64,000 bases of DNA, taken from assembly GCA_040222185.1 (NCBI GenBank), contig JAVKDP010000044.1, forward strand, positions 1-64,000, read 5' to 3'. The notes under the pieces are model-generated. The model saw only the letters and a program-made list of their open reading frames with translations. It had not been told where the DNA came from and searched no databases. Every line of letters begins with the position of its first letter. Position 1 is the first letter of the stretch. Below are positions 1-9,358 of the stretch, one piece after another. This stretch comes from JAVKDP01 sp040222185 (lineage in GTDB: Bacteria > Bacteroidota > Rhodothermia > Balneolales > Balneolaceae). Both the position numbers and the translations under genes were made by a program.

Positions 1-52
1 TTTTGCCTCAGTAGAACAGTATTTTTTTATCATTTAGATGTGGACTTTCAAT

Positions 53-2644
53 ATGGTGTGTTATTTTTCAAGTAACTTTTGAGATGTTATTCACTTTAGC
101 TTAGATGAATATTTACGTCTTGGTCACGATTACATTGGAACTGAACATTTAATATTAGGCATTGTTCGATTAGGTGATGGTGTTGCGGTTCGAATTCTTA
201 AGAATCTTGATTGTGATCTATTTAAACTAAAAAAGACTATTGAAGATACAGTTAGAGGTACAGGTGGATCTGTTACTGTTGGAAACATCCCGCTTACCAA
301 ACAAGCCGAGAAAGTTCTTCGAATTACATATTTAGAAGCGAAACTTTACAAAAGCGACACTATTGGAACAGAGCATCTTTTGCTTTCTCTATTAAGAGAC
401 GATGAAAATATTGCAGCTCAAATACTGCAGCAATTCAGTGTTTCATATGATGCTGTGAGAGAAGAGTTGGATCTTATTATTTCAGGAAAATCCAGAGAAG
501 AATTTGACGATGCTTCTTCTGTATCCGCAAGTACCCCATCTCCTTCACAAAAAGGACCTTCAGGAACCGGAAGTACAAGAGAAAAAAGAATGGATAAATC
601 TAAAACCCCAGTACTCGACAACTTTGGGCGCGATCTTACTCAAATGGCTGAGGAAGGAAAGCTTGACCCGATCATTGGTCGTGATAAAGAAATAGAAAGA
701 GTTGCACAAGTATTAAGTCGACGTAAAAAGAATAACCCGGTTTTAATTGGTGAGCCAGGTGTTGGTAAAACAGCTATCGCTGAAGGACTCGCAGCTCGCA
801 TTGTAGAACGCAAGGTTTCACGCGTACTCTACGATAAAAGAGTTATTGCTCTTGATTTAGCCGCACTTGTTGCTGGTACAAAGTACCGGGGACAGTTTGA
901 AGAGAGAATGAAAGCAGTAATGACTGAGCTTGAGAAAACAGATAATGTTATTCTCTTTATTGATGAACTTCATACAATAGTTGGAGCTGGTGGAGCAAGT
1001 GGATCTCTGGATGCATCAAATATGTTAAAACCTGCATTAGCTCGTGGAGATATACAGGCAATAGGCGCTACTACTTTAAATGAATACCGCCAGTTTATCG
1101 AAAAAGATGGCGCGTTGGAGCGTAGATTTCAAAAGATCATGGTTGATCCTACCAGCCCTGAAGAAACAGTTGAGATTCTAAATCAAATTAAAGGGAAGTA
1201 CGAAAAGCATCACAGTGTCCGATATACTGACGAGGCTATTGAGGCTTGTGTAAAACTTACGGATAGATATGTAACTGATCACTTTCTTCCAGATAAAGCT
1301 ATTGACGCTTTAGATGAAGCCGGAGCAAGAGTCCATCTGGCCAACATAACAGTTCCTAAGCATATTATTCAGCTTGAGGAAGAAATCGAGTCTACGAGCT
1401 TCGAAAAGAACTCGATGGTGAAGAAACAACGTTTTGAAGAAGCTGCCCGACTCAGAGATAAAGAAAAGCGCTTAATTGAGGACCTTGAAGTTGCCCAAAG
1501 AGAATGGGAAAAGGAATCCGAAAGTATCGTCTTCGATGTAGTTGAGGAAGAAGTGGCCTCTGTTATTGCAATGATGAGCGGTGTTCCTGTTAACAAAATC
1601 AGCCAAAACGAAGGGCAGAAACTTCTTAAGATGAAAGAAAGCCTGGCTGGCAAAGTTATTGGGCAAGAAGAAGCAATTGTAAAGCTTACTAAGGCAATCC
1701 AAAGAACAAGAGCAGGACTTAAAGATCCATCTAGACCAATTGGCTCATTCATCTTCTTAGGACCTACCGGTGTAGGTAAAACGGAAATGGCAAAAGTACT
1801 AGCTAAATACCTATTCGATAAAGATGACACACTTATTCGGGTAGACATGAGCGAGTACATGGAAAAATTCTCTGTTTCACGTTTAATAGGAGCCCCTCCT
1901 GGATATGTGGGATATGAAGAAGGTGGCGTACTCACTGAGAAAGTTAGAAGAAAACCATACAGTGTAGTTCTGCTTGATGAAATTGAGAAAGCACATCCTG
2001 ATGTATTCAATATCCTGCTGCAGGTACTTGATGATGGAATTCTCACGGATAGTTTAGGGCGTAGAGTTGATTTCCGAAATACCATTATTATCATGACTTC
2101 AAATATTGGAGCCAGAGATATCAAGAATATGGGTAAAGGAATTGGTTTTGGTGATGCAAATGAAACTGCATTTGATTATGCCAAGATGAAAACCACGATA
2201 CAGGATGCCTTGAAAAAGGTATTTAACCCTGAGTTCTTGAACAGAATTGATGATGTAATCACTTTCAAACCTCTTGAAAAAGGAGACATCTTCCAGATTA
2301 TTGATATCCTTAGTGAAGAGTTATTTACTCGTATCAGGGAGATTGGTTATAACATCGAAATCACAAAAGGAGCTAAAGAGTTCATCACCGACAAAGGCTT
2401 TGACCCGAAGTATGGTGCCAGACCTTTAAAAAGAGCGATTCAGAAATATATTGAAGACCCACTGGCCGAGGAACTTCTTGAGCATAAAAAGAAAACAGGA
2501 TCTTCAATCAAAATTAAGATGAATAAATCCAGGGACGATCTTGAGTTCCAATGGGTAAAACCAGATCCAAAAGCTATTCAGGAAAACACTACTTCTGAAA
2601 CAGACGAACCTAAGAATGAGTCTGAAGAGGCTAAAGAAGTATAG
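53..2644 (+). CDS. clpC: ClpC-type AAA+ chaperone/unfoldase, start region disrupted by an in-frame TGA
   Basis: Hsp100 unfoldase that feeds proteins to ClpP in the cytoplasm. After the break at 80-82, the open frame covers the end of the Clp N-domain (LRLGHDYIGTEH near 113-150, a second N-motif near 365-390), AAA-1 (Walker A GEPGVGKT near 749, Walker B LFIDEL), a middle/UVR segment (FEEAARLRDKEKR near 1430-1470), AAA-2 (GPTGVGKT near 1760, LLDEIEKAH) and a C-terminal D2 domain with an acidic tail. Full length would be about 860 residues, usual for ClpC. Reading upstream in the same frame gives an ATG at 53, nine codons, TGA at 80-82, then DVIHFS leading into the conserved N-domain. This matches the spacing of the family's N-terminus, so the ATG at 53 is probably the ancestral start. 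After the TGA the next start-like codons are TTG 380 and ATG 590, both of which would lose much of the N-domain. Identity is certain; whether the gene is intact is not. Confidence 0.85.
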
Positions 2645-2664
2645 TCCTGTTCTACTTTGTTAAC

Positions 2665-2700
2665 AAAAAAGCCCGACTCATATGAGTCGGGCTTTTTTTT
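2665..2700. terminator. Bidirectional intrinsic terminator after clpC
   Basis: A perfect 22-base palindrome at 2671-2692 (arms GCCCGACTCAT / ATGAGTCGGGC) is flanked by A6 on the left and T8 on the right. It lies between the converging clpC and the minus-strand gene that ends at 2727, so it can serve both directions. This is the cleanest terminator in the window. Confidence 0.93.
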
Positions 2701-2726
2701 GAAGAGAATCAAAACCTATACTTTAT

Positions 2727-3701
2727 TTAAAAACCTGCTCTTAGACTAAGGTCTTTGCTTAACCCAGAAATTGTATATCTACCTTTTCCAGTTCTTGTTA
2801 AAGAGATTTTACCGTTAACATCCAAAGACTCAGTGAACTCCTTTCTGGCAATTTTACGAGCAGATACGTTTACAGCATGTAGCTCTATATCTGTTAATGT
2901 AGAATTCCCAGATCCTGTAACACCTATAATGGTTTTATCAGTAGGATCATAAGCGGCAAATTGCAATATGGTATTTCTAAAACTCGTGCTTCCAACTCTT
3001 TCTCCTGATCTTATTTCATAAGCTGCCGCCCTGCTCCCTGAATAAATAGCTACATATAATCCATTTTCAGAAAATGTAACTCCTTTTACTTCCTGGTCAA
3101 ATGAAATGGTTTGGAGAATATTTCCAAATCGATCCATTAACTGAACCTCATCATCACTTCCAGGTTTTGAAGAGGCTAACCCTATAAATTCTCCATTGGC
3201 AGATACTTCCACCAGTGTCATTGCTCTGTCTGTACTGTAAAAAAGGTTTATCGCCTTATTCTTGTCATCTACAAGCTGCGCCCTTGAACCAGTTACCCCT
3301 CCGCTAACCACTTTGGGGTTATATAACACAATGGTCTTTCCATTTGGATCCAACGCTATCTCAGAAACGGACTCGCCACCTTCGCTTTGTGAACTATTTG
3401 AAATGGATCTTTGGACTCTTCCAAAAGAATCGTACATCAAAAAGTTTGCAATATTCTCACGAACAATAAATGCTCCGTTCTGTAAAGTATATACTTCTAA
3501 AGAAGGGTCTGCAGAAGGCGGGAAATTATATTTCCCGGTGATCAACTCACTATCGTCATATTCTGAAATTGTAATCCCATCTGCACCATTCTTACTCATT
3601 AATACTTTCGTATCAGATGAAGAACTATTTACAACTAATGTCTGAGCCTGTACTGTACCTACAAAAAGTATTGTGACTAATAAAATCGTTACTCGCTTCA
3701 T
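2727..3701 (-). CDS. Secreted beta-propeller-like protein, function unknown
   Basis: 324 residues from the ATG at 3701, chosen because it begins directly with a classic signal peptide (MKRVTILLVTILFVGTVQA, cleavage before Q). The frame extends 23 codons further upstream without adding anything signal-like. The mature part repeats a pattern in which a turn such as DPNG, ANGE, ENGL or PTDK is followed by a short hydrophobic beta strand, and two segments read DSFGRVQRSI and DRFGNILQTI. Such repeats fit WD40- or NHL-like propeller blades exported to the periplasm or cell surface. I cannot assign a substrate. It converges on clpC and is divergent from the epimerase gene at 3822, so it is probably a single-gene unit. 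Confidence 0.75.
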   Translation of the reverse strand: MKRVTILLVTILFVGTVQAQTLVVNSSSSDTKVLMSKNGADGITISEYDDSELITGKYNFPPSADPSLEVYTLQNGAFIVRENIANFLMYDSFGRVQRSISNSSQSEGGESVSEIALDPNGKTIVLYNPKVVSGGVTGSRAQLVDDKNKAINLFYSTDRAMTLVEVSANGEFIGLASSKPGSDDEVQLMDRFGNILQTISFDQEVKGVTFSENGLYVAIYSGSRAAAYEIRSGERVGSTSFRNTILQFAAYDPTDKTIIGVTGSGNSTLTDIELHAVNVSARKIARKEFTESLDVNGKISLTRTGKGRYTISGLSKDLSLRAGF

Positions 3702-3821
3702 AAAATCTATTACCTTAAATTTTGCACCACAAAGAACGGGATTTTTCAATAAAAGTGCTTCTTTTGACAAGCCTTTTTTCCAAAATGATTATCTTCTTCA
3801 GAATACCTATAAAATACATTT

Positions 3822-4865
3822 ATGAAATATCATCTTATTACTGGCGGTTGTGGATTTGTTGGACGTAATTTTGTTAAGCGACTTTATAAAACTACGCAGG
3901 ACACCATACTATTTATTGACGACTTATCTGTTGGAACACATCCTTCAACCTGGTTAGCAGAAGGAACTAAAAGCAGGGTTGAAAATGAAGTTACCTTTTT
4001 TGGTGATGATGAAAGAATGATATTCATTCAAAAAGATGTCCGCCCTATCATTAACGGATTAGCAGAAAATCCTGAGTTCTTAAAAGATCAGTACCAACTT
4101 AATATTACCAGGTTTACTGATGTTTTTCATTTTGCTGCCATCGTGGGAGGAAGAGCCACAATTGATGGCGATCCAATGAAGGTTGCACTTGATCTCGCTA
4201 TTGATGCTGAGTTCTTTAGATGGATTTGTCTTCACAAACCTGCACGAGTACTCTATCCCAGCTCTAGTGCTGCATACCCGGTTGATTTGCAAACTGAATC
4301 GGATGCCATAGCTCTAAGTGAGTCTGATATCGATTTTACTAAAATGGGGCAACCTGACATGACTTATGGGTGGAGTAAGCTTACTGGGGAGTACCTTGCG
4401 TCTATAGCTGCTAAATATTACGACGTTTCGGTTACTTGTATACGCCCTTTCTCGGGGTACGGTGAAGATCAGGACTTATCTTATCCTGTACCTGCTATTG
4501 CCCGAAGAGCCGCTTTAAAAGAGAACCCGTTTGAAGTTTGGGGAACGGGTAAGCAAGGTCGGGATTTTGTACATATTGAAGATGTAATGGATTGTACTTT
4601 ACTTGCTATGGAGCATATAACAGACGGTACTGCTATTAATATCGGAAGTGGCAAACTCACGTCATTCCTTGACTTAATTAAAGTCTTTACGTCATTCGCA
4701 GGGTATGAACCGGATATTAAGACTTTATTGGATAAGCCTGTTGGTGTACATTCTCGTTACGGTAACATGGATTATGTAAGCCAACGGCTTGGATGGAAAC
4801 CACGACTCTCATTGGAGGAAGGAATGCGCAGAGTCTATGACGTAGCGGTTAAGAAATACACTTAA
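3822..4865 (+). CDS. NAD-dependent sugar epimerase/dehydratase (extended SDR)
   Basis: 347 residues. The N-terminal Rossmann motif TGGCGFVG (residues 7-14) binds NAD(P). A catalytic Ser region (SSSAA near 147-151) and the Tyr182-x3-Lys186 pair (YGWSK) identify an extended short-chain dehydrogenase of the nucleotide-sugar epimerase/dehydratase type. The late motif GKQGRDFVHIEDV is typical of UDP-glucose 4-epimerase and related enzymes. The exact sugar cannot be told from sequence. The stop is followed after one base by the ATG of a GT4 glycosyltransferase (TAATATG), so the two are almost certainly co-translated and act in the same surface-glycan pathway. Confidence 0.88.
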   Translation: MKYHLITGGCGFVGRNFVKRLYKTTQDTILFIDDLSVGTHPSTWLAEGTKSRVENEVTFFGDDERMIFIQKDVRPIINGLAENPEFLKDQYQLNITRFTDVFHFAAIVGGRATIDGDPMKVALDLAIDAEFFRWICLHKPARVLYPSSSAAYPVDLQTESDAIALSESDIDFTKMGQPDMTYGWSKLTGEYLASIAAKYYDVSVTCIRPFSGYGEDQDLSYPVPAIARRAALKENPFEVWGTGKQGRDFVHIEDVMDCTLLAMEHITDGTAINIGSGKLTSFLDLIKVFTSFAGYEPDIKTLLDKPVGVHSRYGNMDYVSQRLGWKPRLSLEEGMRRVYDVAVKKYT

Positions 4866-4866
4866 T

Positions 4867-6135
4867 ATGCCAACAATTGTATGCTTCGGACCCGGGCCTA
4901 AATTTAAGGGTGGTATTTCTAACTATAATACATCACTAGCTAAAACTTTTGATAAGACCCCTGAAAATGATGTTCATATTGTGTCATGGACAAATCAGTA
5001 CCCTTCGATTATTCCAAGAGAGTTTGTAGATAAATCAAGCAAGTCTGATTTCTTAGAAGGAACCGATATAAAGGTAAAATATATCACCAACTATAATAAC
5101 CCTTTTAGTTGGATAGAGACTGCGAAGTACATTAAATCGCTAAATCCTGACAAGGTAATTTTCCAGTGGGCTATCTCCATTCAAGGGCTGCCAATGAGAA
5201 GTATTGCAAAATGGCTAAAAAAGCATTCTGAAGCGGAAATTATTTTTGATCTACACTTTGTAGTTCAGAAAGAAGGTAGTACGATTGACGAATACTTCAC
5301 AAGAATGGGTATCCAATATGCAAATACTTACATCGCTCACGCATACAAAACGGTAGATGAGCTAAAAGAATTGATGCCTAAGAAGAAGTTCGTGGTAAAT
5401 GAAGACGGCGCCAGATCAAAAGATGCTTCAACAACTGTGATTAAACTATTCCATCCGGTATATGACCTTTACCAACCTGACCCGGAATTTGATATTGAAA
5501 GGTTCAAAAGCGAACTCGGACTTAAGAAGAATGTGTTTTTATTCTTTGGATTTATAAGAAAATATAAGGGACTTCATAATGCCATTCTTGCCTTTCAAAA
5601 GGTAGCATCACAAAGAGATGATGTCTCATTCTTAATATGTGGCGAAGAGTTTTGGGCTACGTTAGATACAAGCAAGTTCTCTACGAAGCTAAAAAGAGGA
5701 TTATTTGGAATCGCACAAAAGATCCTTCTCAAGAATAAGGAGAGTGAACAAGATTACAGACCTCTTGCCCTGGTTGATGAATTGAATCTGAATGATAGTA
5801 TTGTTGTAAAAAATGAATTCATAGCTAATGAAGATGTGAATAAATATTTCCAGGTTGCCGACTGTAGCATACTATATTATTTAACAGCCACTCCTTCTGG
5901 TGTAGAATCACTCACTTATAATTTTGAGCTTCCGATATTGGCAACCAATGTTGGTCACTTTCCTGAAACAATAAAAGATGGCTTTAATGGCTATCTTGCA
6001 GAAGCAGAAGACATTGATTCAATGGCTGAACAAATGCTCAAGTACCTGGATCACCCTCTTTCGAAAGCTAATGTAAAAGCTTCAGCTGCCAATATGAGCT
6101 GGGATAATTATGTTACTGCAATACTCAATTCATAA
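4867..6135 (+). CDS. GT4-family glycosyltransferase
   Basis: 422 residues with the GT-B fold pattern. The N-terminal half opens with a glycine-rich loop (GPGPKFKGGISNYN, residues 8-21). The C-terminal half has FFGFIRKYKG, the usual GT4 strand-helix around residue 226, then PSGVESLTYNFELPILATNVG, which carries the conserved nucleotide-binding Glu region. No signal peptide or membrane span is seen, so it is likely cytoplasmic or peripheral. It uses an activated nucleotide sugar; acceptor and donor are unknown. It sits one base behind the epimerase gene, forming a two-gene unit that ends before the tRNA cluster. Confidence 0.85.
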   Translation: MPTIVCFGPGPKFKGGISNYNTSLAKTFDKTPENDVHIVSWTNQYPSIIPREFVDKSSKSDFLEGTDIKVKYITNYNNPFSWIETAKYIKSLNPDKVIFQWAISIQGLPMRSIAKWLKKHSEAEIIFDLHFVVQKEGSTIDEYFTRMGIQYANTYIAHAYKTVDELKELMPKKKFVVNEDGARSKDASTTVIKLFHPVYDLYQPDPEFDIERFKSELGLKKNVFLFFGFIRKYKGLHNAILAFQKVASQRDDVSFLICGEEFWATLDTSKFSTKLKRGLFGIAQKILLKNKESEQDYRPLALVDELNLNDSIVVKNEFIANEDVNKYFQVADCSILYYLTATPSGVESLTYNFELPILATNVGHFPETIKDGFNGYLAEAEDIDSMAEQMLKYLDHPLSKANVKASAANMSWDNYVTAILNS

Positions 6136-6226
6136 GGCCTGAAATTATTTAATATTTCTAAACTTTTTTTCGGGTTTGGTATTGGTACGGAGACAAGAAA
6201 CCCTTATCTTTCTCGTCTTTGAAATT

Positions 6227-6300
6227 CGGGGAGTGGCGCAGCCCGGTAGCGCATTCGCTTTGGGAGCGAAGGGTCGCAGGTTCAAATCCTGTCTCCCCGA
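6227..6300 (+). tRNA. tRNA-Pro (anticodon TGG)
   Basis: 74 bases. The acceptor stem CGGGGAG/CTCCCCG leaves discriminator A; the anticodon stem TTCGC/GCGAA encloses loop TTTGGGA, giving TGG; the T arm carries GTTCAAATC. CCA is not encoded. First of four clustered tRNA genes. Confidence 0.97.
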
Positions 6301-6353
6301 CATATTAGAGAAACTTAGTCGTTAGTTTCTTGTTTTGACATACTGATAGTTGA

Positions 6354-6427
6354 GCGCCCGTAGCTCAACTGGATAGAGCAACTGCCTTCTAAGCAGTAGG
6401 TTACAGGTTCGATTCCTGTCGGGCGTA
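6354..6427 (+). tRNA. tRNA-Arg (anticodon TCT)
   Basis: 74 bases. The acceptor stem GCGCCCG pairs with CGGGCGT, with a G:T closing pair, and the discriminator is A. The anticodon stem ACTGC/GCAGT with loop CTTCTAA gives TCT, reading AGA/AGG. The T loop is GTTCGATTC. CCA is not encoded. Confidence 0.97.
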
Positions 6428-6438
6428 CATTGCTTTTA

Positions 6439-6512
6439 GGCGACATGGCCGAGTGGCTAGGCAGAGGTCTGCAAAACCTCGTACGGCGGTTCGAATCCGC
6501 CTGTCGCCTCCA
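6439..6512 (+). tRNA. tRNA-Cys (anticodon GCA)
   Basis: The acceptor stem GGCGACA/TGTCGCC is followed by discriminator T at 6509, and CCA is present in the DNA at 6510-6512. It is the only tRNA gene here with an encoded CCA. The anticodon stem GAGGT/ACCTC with loop CTGCAAA gives GCA. Confidence 0.97.
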
Positions 6513-6542
6513 TAAAGCTATTTTGATTTATTGATTTTCTAT

Positions 6543-6615
6543 GCCGCGTTCGTCTAGAGGCCTAGGACGCCGCCCTTTCACGGCGGTAGCACGGGTTCGA
6601 ATCCCGTACGCGGTA
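6543..6615 (+). tRNA. tRNA-Glu (anticodon TTC)
   Basis: 73 bases. Acceptor stem GCCGCGT/ACGCGGT, discriminator A. The anticodon stem CCGCC/GGCGG with loop CTTTCAC gives TTC. CCA is not encoded. The remaining 6136-6668 sequence between the flanking protein genes holds only these four tRNAs and short A/T-rich spacers. Confidence 0.97.
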
Positions 6616-6668
6616 CTTATTCCCTTCTACTCTTTTCAAAGCCTTGTTCTAAATACTTAAGGCACTTC

Positions 6669-7823
6669 CTACTCATATGTTATTTCATAATCATCGCCCT
6701 TCCAATAGATCTTTCTAGTGAAAATGAATGATATCGGCAGAATTGAGCAAATAATTGGAATATATAGGGTTAGCAACCAAAAATTACGTACGTAGTTCTT
6801 TGTTTTTAACCTTTTTCGCTGAATTGATAAGTAAATAATATCAATTAGTATTCGCAAGAATGTAAATATCAGAAATAACTTTAAGGAAATGATCCAGCCT
6901 AATAGCATATATATTGATATAAAAAGTCCCCAGCCAAATGCTAGAGTTAAGAACCCTAAGTACTTTAGATCGGTATCAATTCCACCTCGTAGCCAACGCC
7001 TTTGTTGACTAATCAAATGCCCAATTGAGGGAACAGGCTTTAGTTTTACAGCTGATTCCTCATCCATATAGGTTCTGATTTTATAACCTGCATTCGTAAC
7101 CATCTTTAGCAAGGCGAGATCTTCAGCAACCGTAAATTCACTACCTTCAAGTCCACCAGCTTCTTCGTAAATTGATCTTCTAATAGCCATATTTGGACCT
7201 ACACATGCAAATGGAACACCCCAACCCGACATACCTAAATTAAACATTTGTACAAAAGCCCAACATGCACGCTCTAACTTGGCTAACAATGAAATAGGCT
7301 CAACCAATAAAGCACCACCTACCATACCTATACTTTCATCAATGTCTCCTAAACAGGCTCTTAACCATTTTGGATGTACATATGCATCTCCATCTGTTAT
7401 AAATACCCACTCATGCTTAGCATATTTAAACCCAAAAGAAATACCCCTACCCTTTGCTTCAAGATTATGGTTCTTATATTCAGCAGTATCGTATCCAAAA
7501 AAGTGCTCATTCCTTGAACAAGCTTCTTTGATAATATCCCAGGTCGAATCTGTAGATCTATCGTTAACCAAAATTATTTCCAATTTTTCTTGCGGATAAT
7601 CAAGCTTTTCCAAGGATTCTATACAACCTGGCAAATCTTTTTCTTCATTTCTGGAGCTCACAATTACACTTACTGTAGGAAGCTTAGAAATATCAATAAG
7701 TTTTGAAGCTGAAAGCCGCAAAAGACCTATGGTAAGAAAAACCATAAGTATCACATATGTCATAGCAAATAAACAGGTAGCTATTTCCAGTGTACTAAAC
7801 TCACTAAAAAATGAAACATCCAT
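6669..7823 (-). CDS. GT2-family membrane glycosyltransferase (processive type)
   Basis: 384 residues. One N-terminal membrane helix (about 12-34) precedes a GT-A catalytic domain with VNDRSTDST (86-94), TDGDAYV (143-149), a catalytic ED pair (234-235) and QQRRW (273-277). Three C-terminal membrane segments follow. This D,D,D,QxxRW layout belongs to membrane GT2 enzymes such as poly-N-acetylglucosamine synthases and lipid glycosyltransferases. It lies 8 bases after a second GT2 gene and is the last gene of a minus-strand group with an Omp85-like barrel and a TPR protein. Donor and acceptor are unknown. Confidence 0.87.
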   Translation of the reverse strand: MDVSFFSEFSTLEIATCLFAMTYVILMVFLTIGLLRLSASKLIDISKLPTVSVIVSSRNEEKDLPGCIESLEKLDYPQEKLEIILVNDRSTDSTWDIIKEACSRNEHFFGYDTAEYKNHNLEAKGRGISFGFKYAKHEWVFITDGDAYVHPKWLRACLGDIDESIGMVGGALLVEPISLLAKLERACWAFVQMFNLGMSGWGVPFACVGPNMAIRRSIYEEAGGLEGSEFTVAEDLALLKMVTNAGYKIRTYMDEESAVKLKPVPSIGHLISQQRRWLRGGIDTDLKYLGFLTLAFGWGLFISIYMLLGWIISLKLFLIFTFLRILIDIIYLSIQRKRLKTKNYVRNFWLLTLYIPIICSILPISFIFTRKIYWKGDDYEITYE

Positions 7824-7831
7824 ATAGATAG

Positions 7832-9313
7832 CTAGGATTTTTTGAATGAGCTTATAAATACATACATGTAACCTAGAAACAAAATCAAATGAAAAGGCAG
7901 GAATCCAAAACTCATAACTTTGAAATCAATATAAATACCAAAAAGGAAATAAAGAGCAGTTAGTCCTTCAAAATAGGTAACAAGAGGGACTTCTTTAGGA
8001 GAGTACACTTTATCTTTCCAACTATCATTCTTACTAGTAATATTATACTTAGAGGTTCTGTGAAAAAACGCTTTATTACTTACAAATCCATCCACCATTG
8101 AAACAAACTGAAATACTGGAATCCCAATTATGACACAAATAAATGGGGGTAATGATTTAATCATATCCTTTAATGTGTCAGAAGCTGACTTGTTATACGT
8201 CCTTAATACAATCCAGGCCAACCAGGGCGCCAGAATTACATTGATTAGAGCAATAGAGAAGTAAATCAATAATTGACTGTACTCGGGGCTTGTAGATATG
8301 ATATACGTAATTGGGACACTGGCAAATGCTAAGAGTAGTATCCCTGGGATGATTATTATGTTAAATAAATCAAAATATAAATGAAACTTATCAAGGAATG
8401 GCATCTTGGCTTTGAATATGCTACTCCAAAGCTTTCTTATTACCTGGGCTTTTCCTTTTGTCCAGCGGTATTGTTGCGCTTTAAAGTCCAGCATAGTTAC
8501 CGGTATTTCGGCAGGTGCTATTACTTCAGCATCGTAAATGATTTTCCAACCCTTTAGCTGGGCACGAAAACACAAATCTAAATCTTCAGAAAGAGTATCA
8601 GCTGACCAACCTCCAGCATCTTCAATACAAGATTTTCTCCAAACCCCTCCGGACCCGTTAAACCTTAAAAAATAACCTGCTAAAGCTCGCGCCTTTTGCT
8701 CAACAATAAAAAACATATCCAGGAATATTGATTGAGCATGTGTAAGCATTGAATAGTGTTTATTGATATGTCCCCAACGCCCCTGGACTACTCCAATTTT
8801 ATCATCTTTAAAATACGGGATAGTCCTCAACAGAAAATCTGGATTAGGCCTAAAATCAGCATCGAAAATAGCTATAAACTCGCCCTTAGCAGAAGGAGTT
8901 GCATCTCTCAATGCCCCTGCCTTAAAACCCTGCCTATTCTTTCGATGAACCATTTTAATATCTACTCCCTTATCTTGCCAATACTCTACTCTATTCTTTA
9001 TGAGTTCAACAGTATCATCGGTAGAGTCATCAACCACTTGTATCTCAAGTTTTTCAGCTTCATACTCGAGTTGAGCACATGAATCAATTACAGCCTTTGC
9101 AACATACTTTTCATTGTACATAGGTATTTGTACAGTAACAGATGGCATCCCACCTTTTGGATACTCCGGTAATTCAGGCTTAATTCTGCCTTTTTTACTA
9201 GGAGTTAAATAAAAATAGAGCAGATGAAATTGGCCTAAGGTGTATATAGTAATTAAAAAAGCACCGATACCATATAAAATGATCGCAGCATTTACAGCAA
9301 ATGAATCAGGCAT
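7832..9313 (-). CDS. Cellulose-synthase-like GT2 glycosyltransferase
   Basis: 493 residues. An N-terminal membrane helix (10-35) is followed by a catalytic GT-A domain with VVDDSTDD (93-100), DAD (151-153), FNGSGGVWR (218-226), SEDLD (242-246) and QQYRW (280-284), then several membrane helices. Motifs and layout match membrane beta-glycan synthases of the cellulose/glucomannan synthase type. No PilZ domain is apparent. It overlaps nothing but is only 8 bases from the next GT2 gene and 45 bases from the upstream barrel gene, which suggests one transcript making and placing a surface glycan or glycolipid. Confidence 0.87.
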   Translation of the reverse strand: MPDSFAVNAAIILYGIGAFLITIYTLGQFHLLYFYLTPSKKGRIKPELPEYPKGGMPSVTVQIPMYNEKYVAKAVIDSCAQLEYEAEKLEIQVVDDSTDDTVELIKNRVEYWQDKGVDIKMVHRKNRQGFKAGALRDATPSAKGEFIAIFDADFRPNPDFLLRTIPYFKDDKIGVVQGRWGHINKHYSMLTHAQSIFLDMFFIVEQKARALAGYFLRFNGSGGVWRKSCIEDAGGWSADTLSEDLDLCFRAQLKGWKIIYDAEVIAPAEIPVTMLDFKAQQYRWTKGKAQVIRKLWSSIFKAKMPFLDKFHLYFDLFNIIIIPGILLLAFASVPITYIISTSPEYSQLLIYFSIALINVILAPWLAWIVLRTYNKSASDTLKDMIKSLPPFICVIIGIPVFQFVSMVDGFVSNKAFFHRTSKYNITSKNDSWKDKVYSPKEVPLVTYFEGLTALYFLFGIYIDFKVMSFGFLPFHLILFLGYMYVFISSFKKS

Positions 9314-9358
9314 GCAATAGTATTCTTTTCGAATTTATCTTTTTAGTGGATGACATTC

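Noticed and set aside
1369..2124. Long minus-strand frame inside clpC (251 codons)
   Set aside because: It runs antisense to the conserved AAA+ domains and has no family features; a shadow of the real gene.
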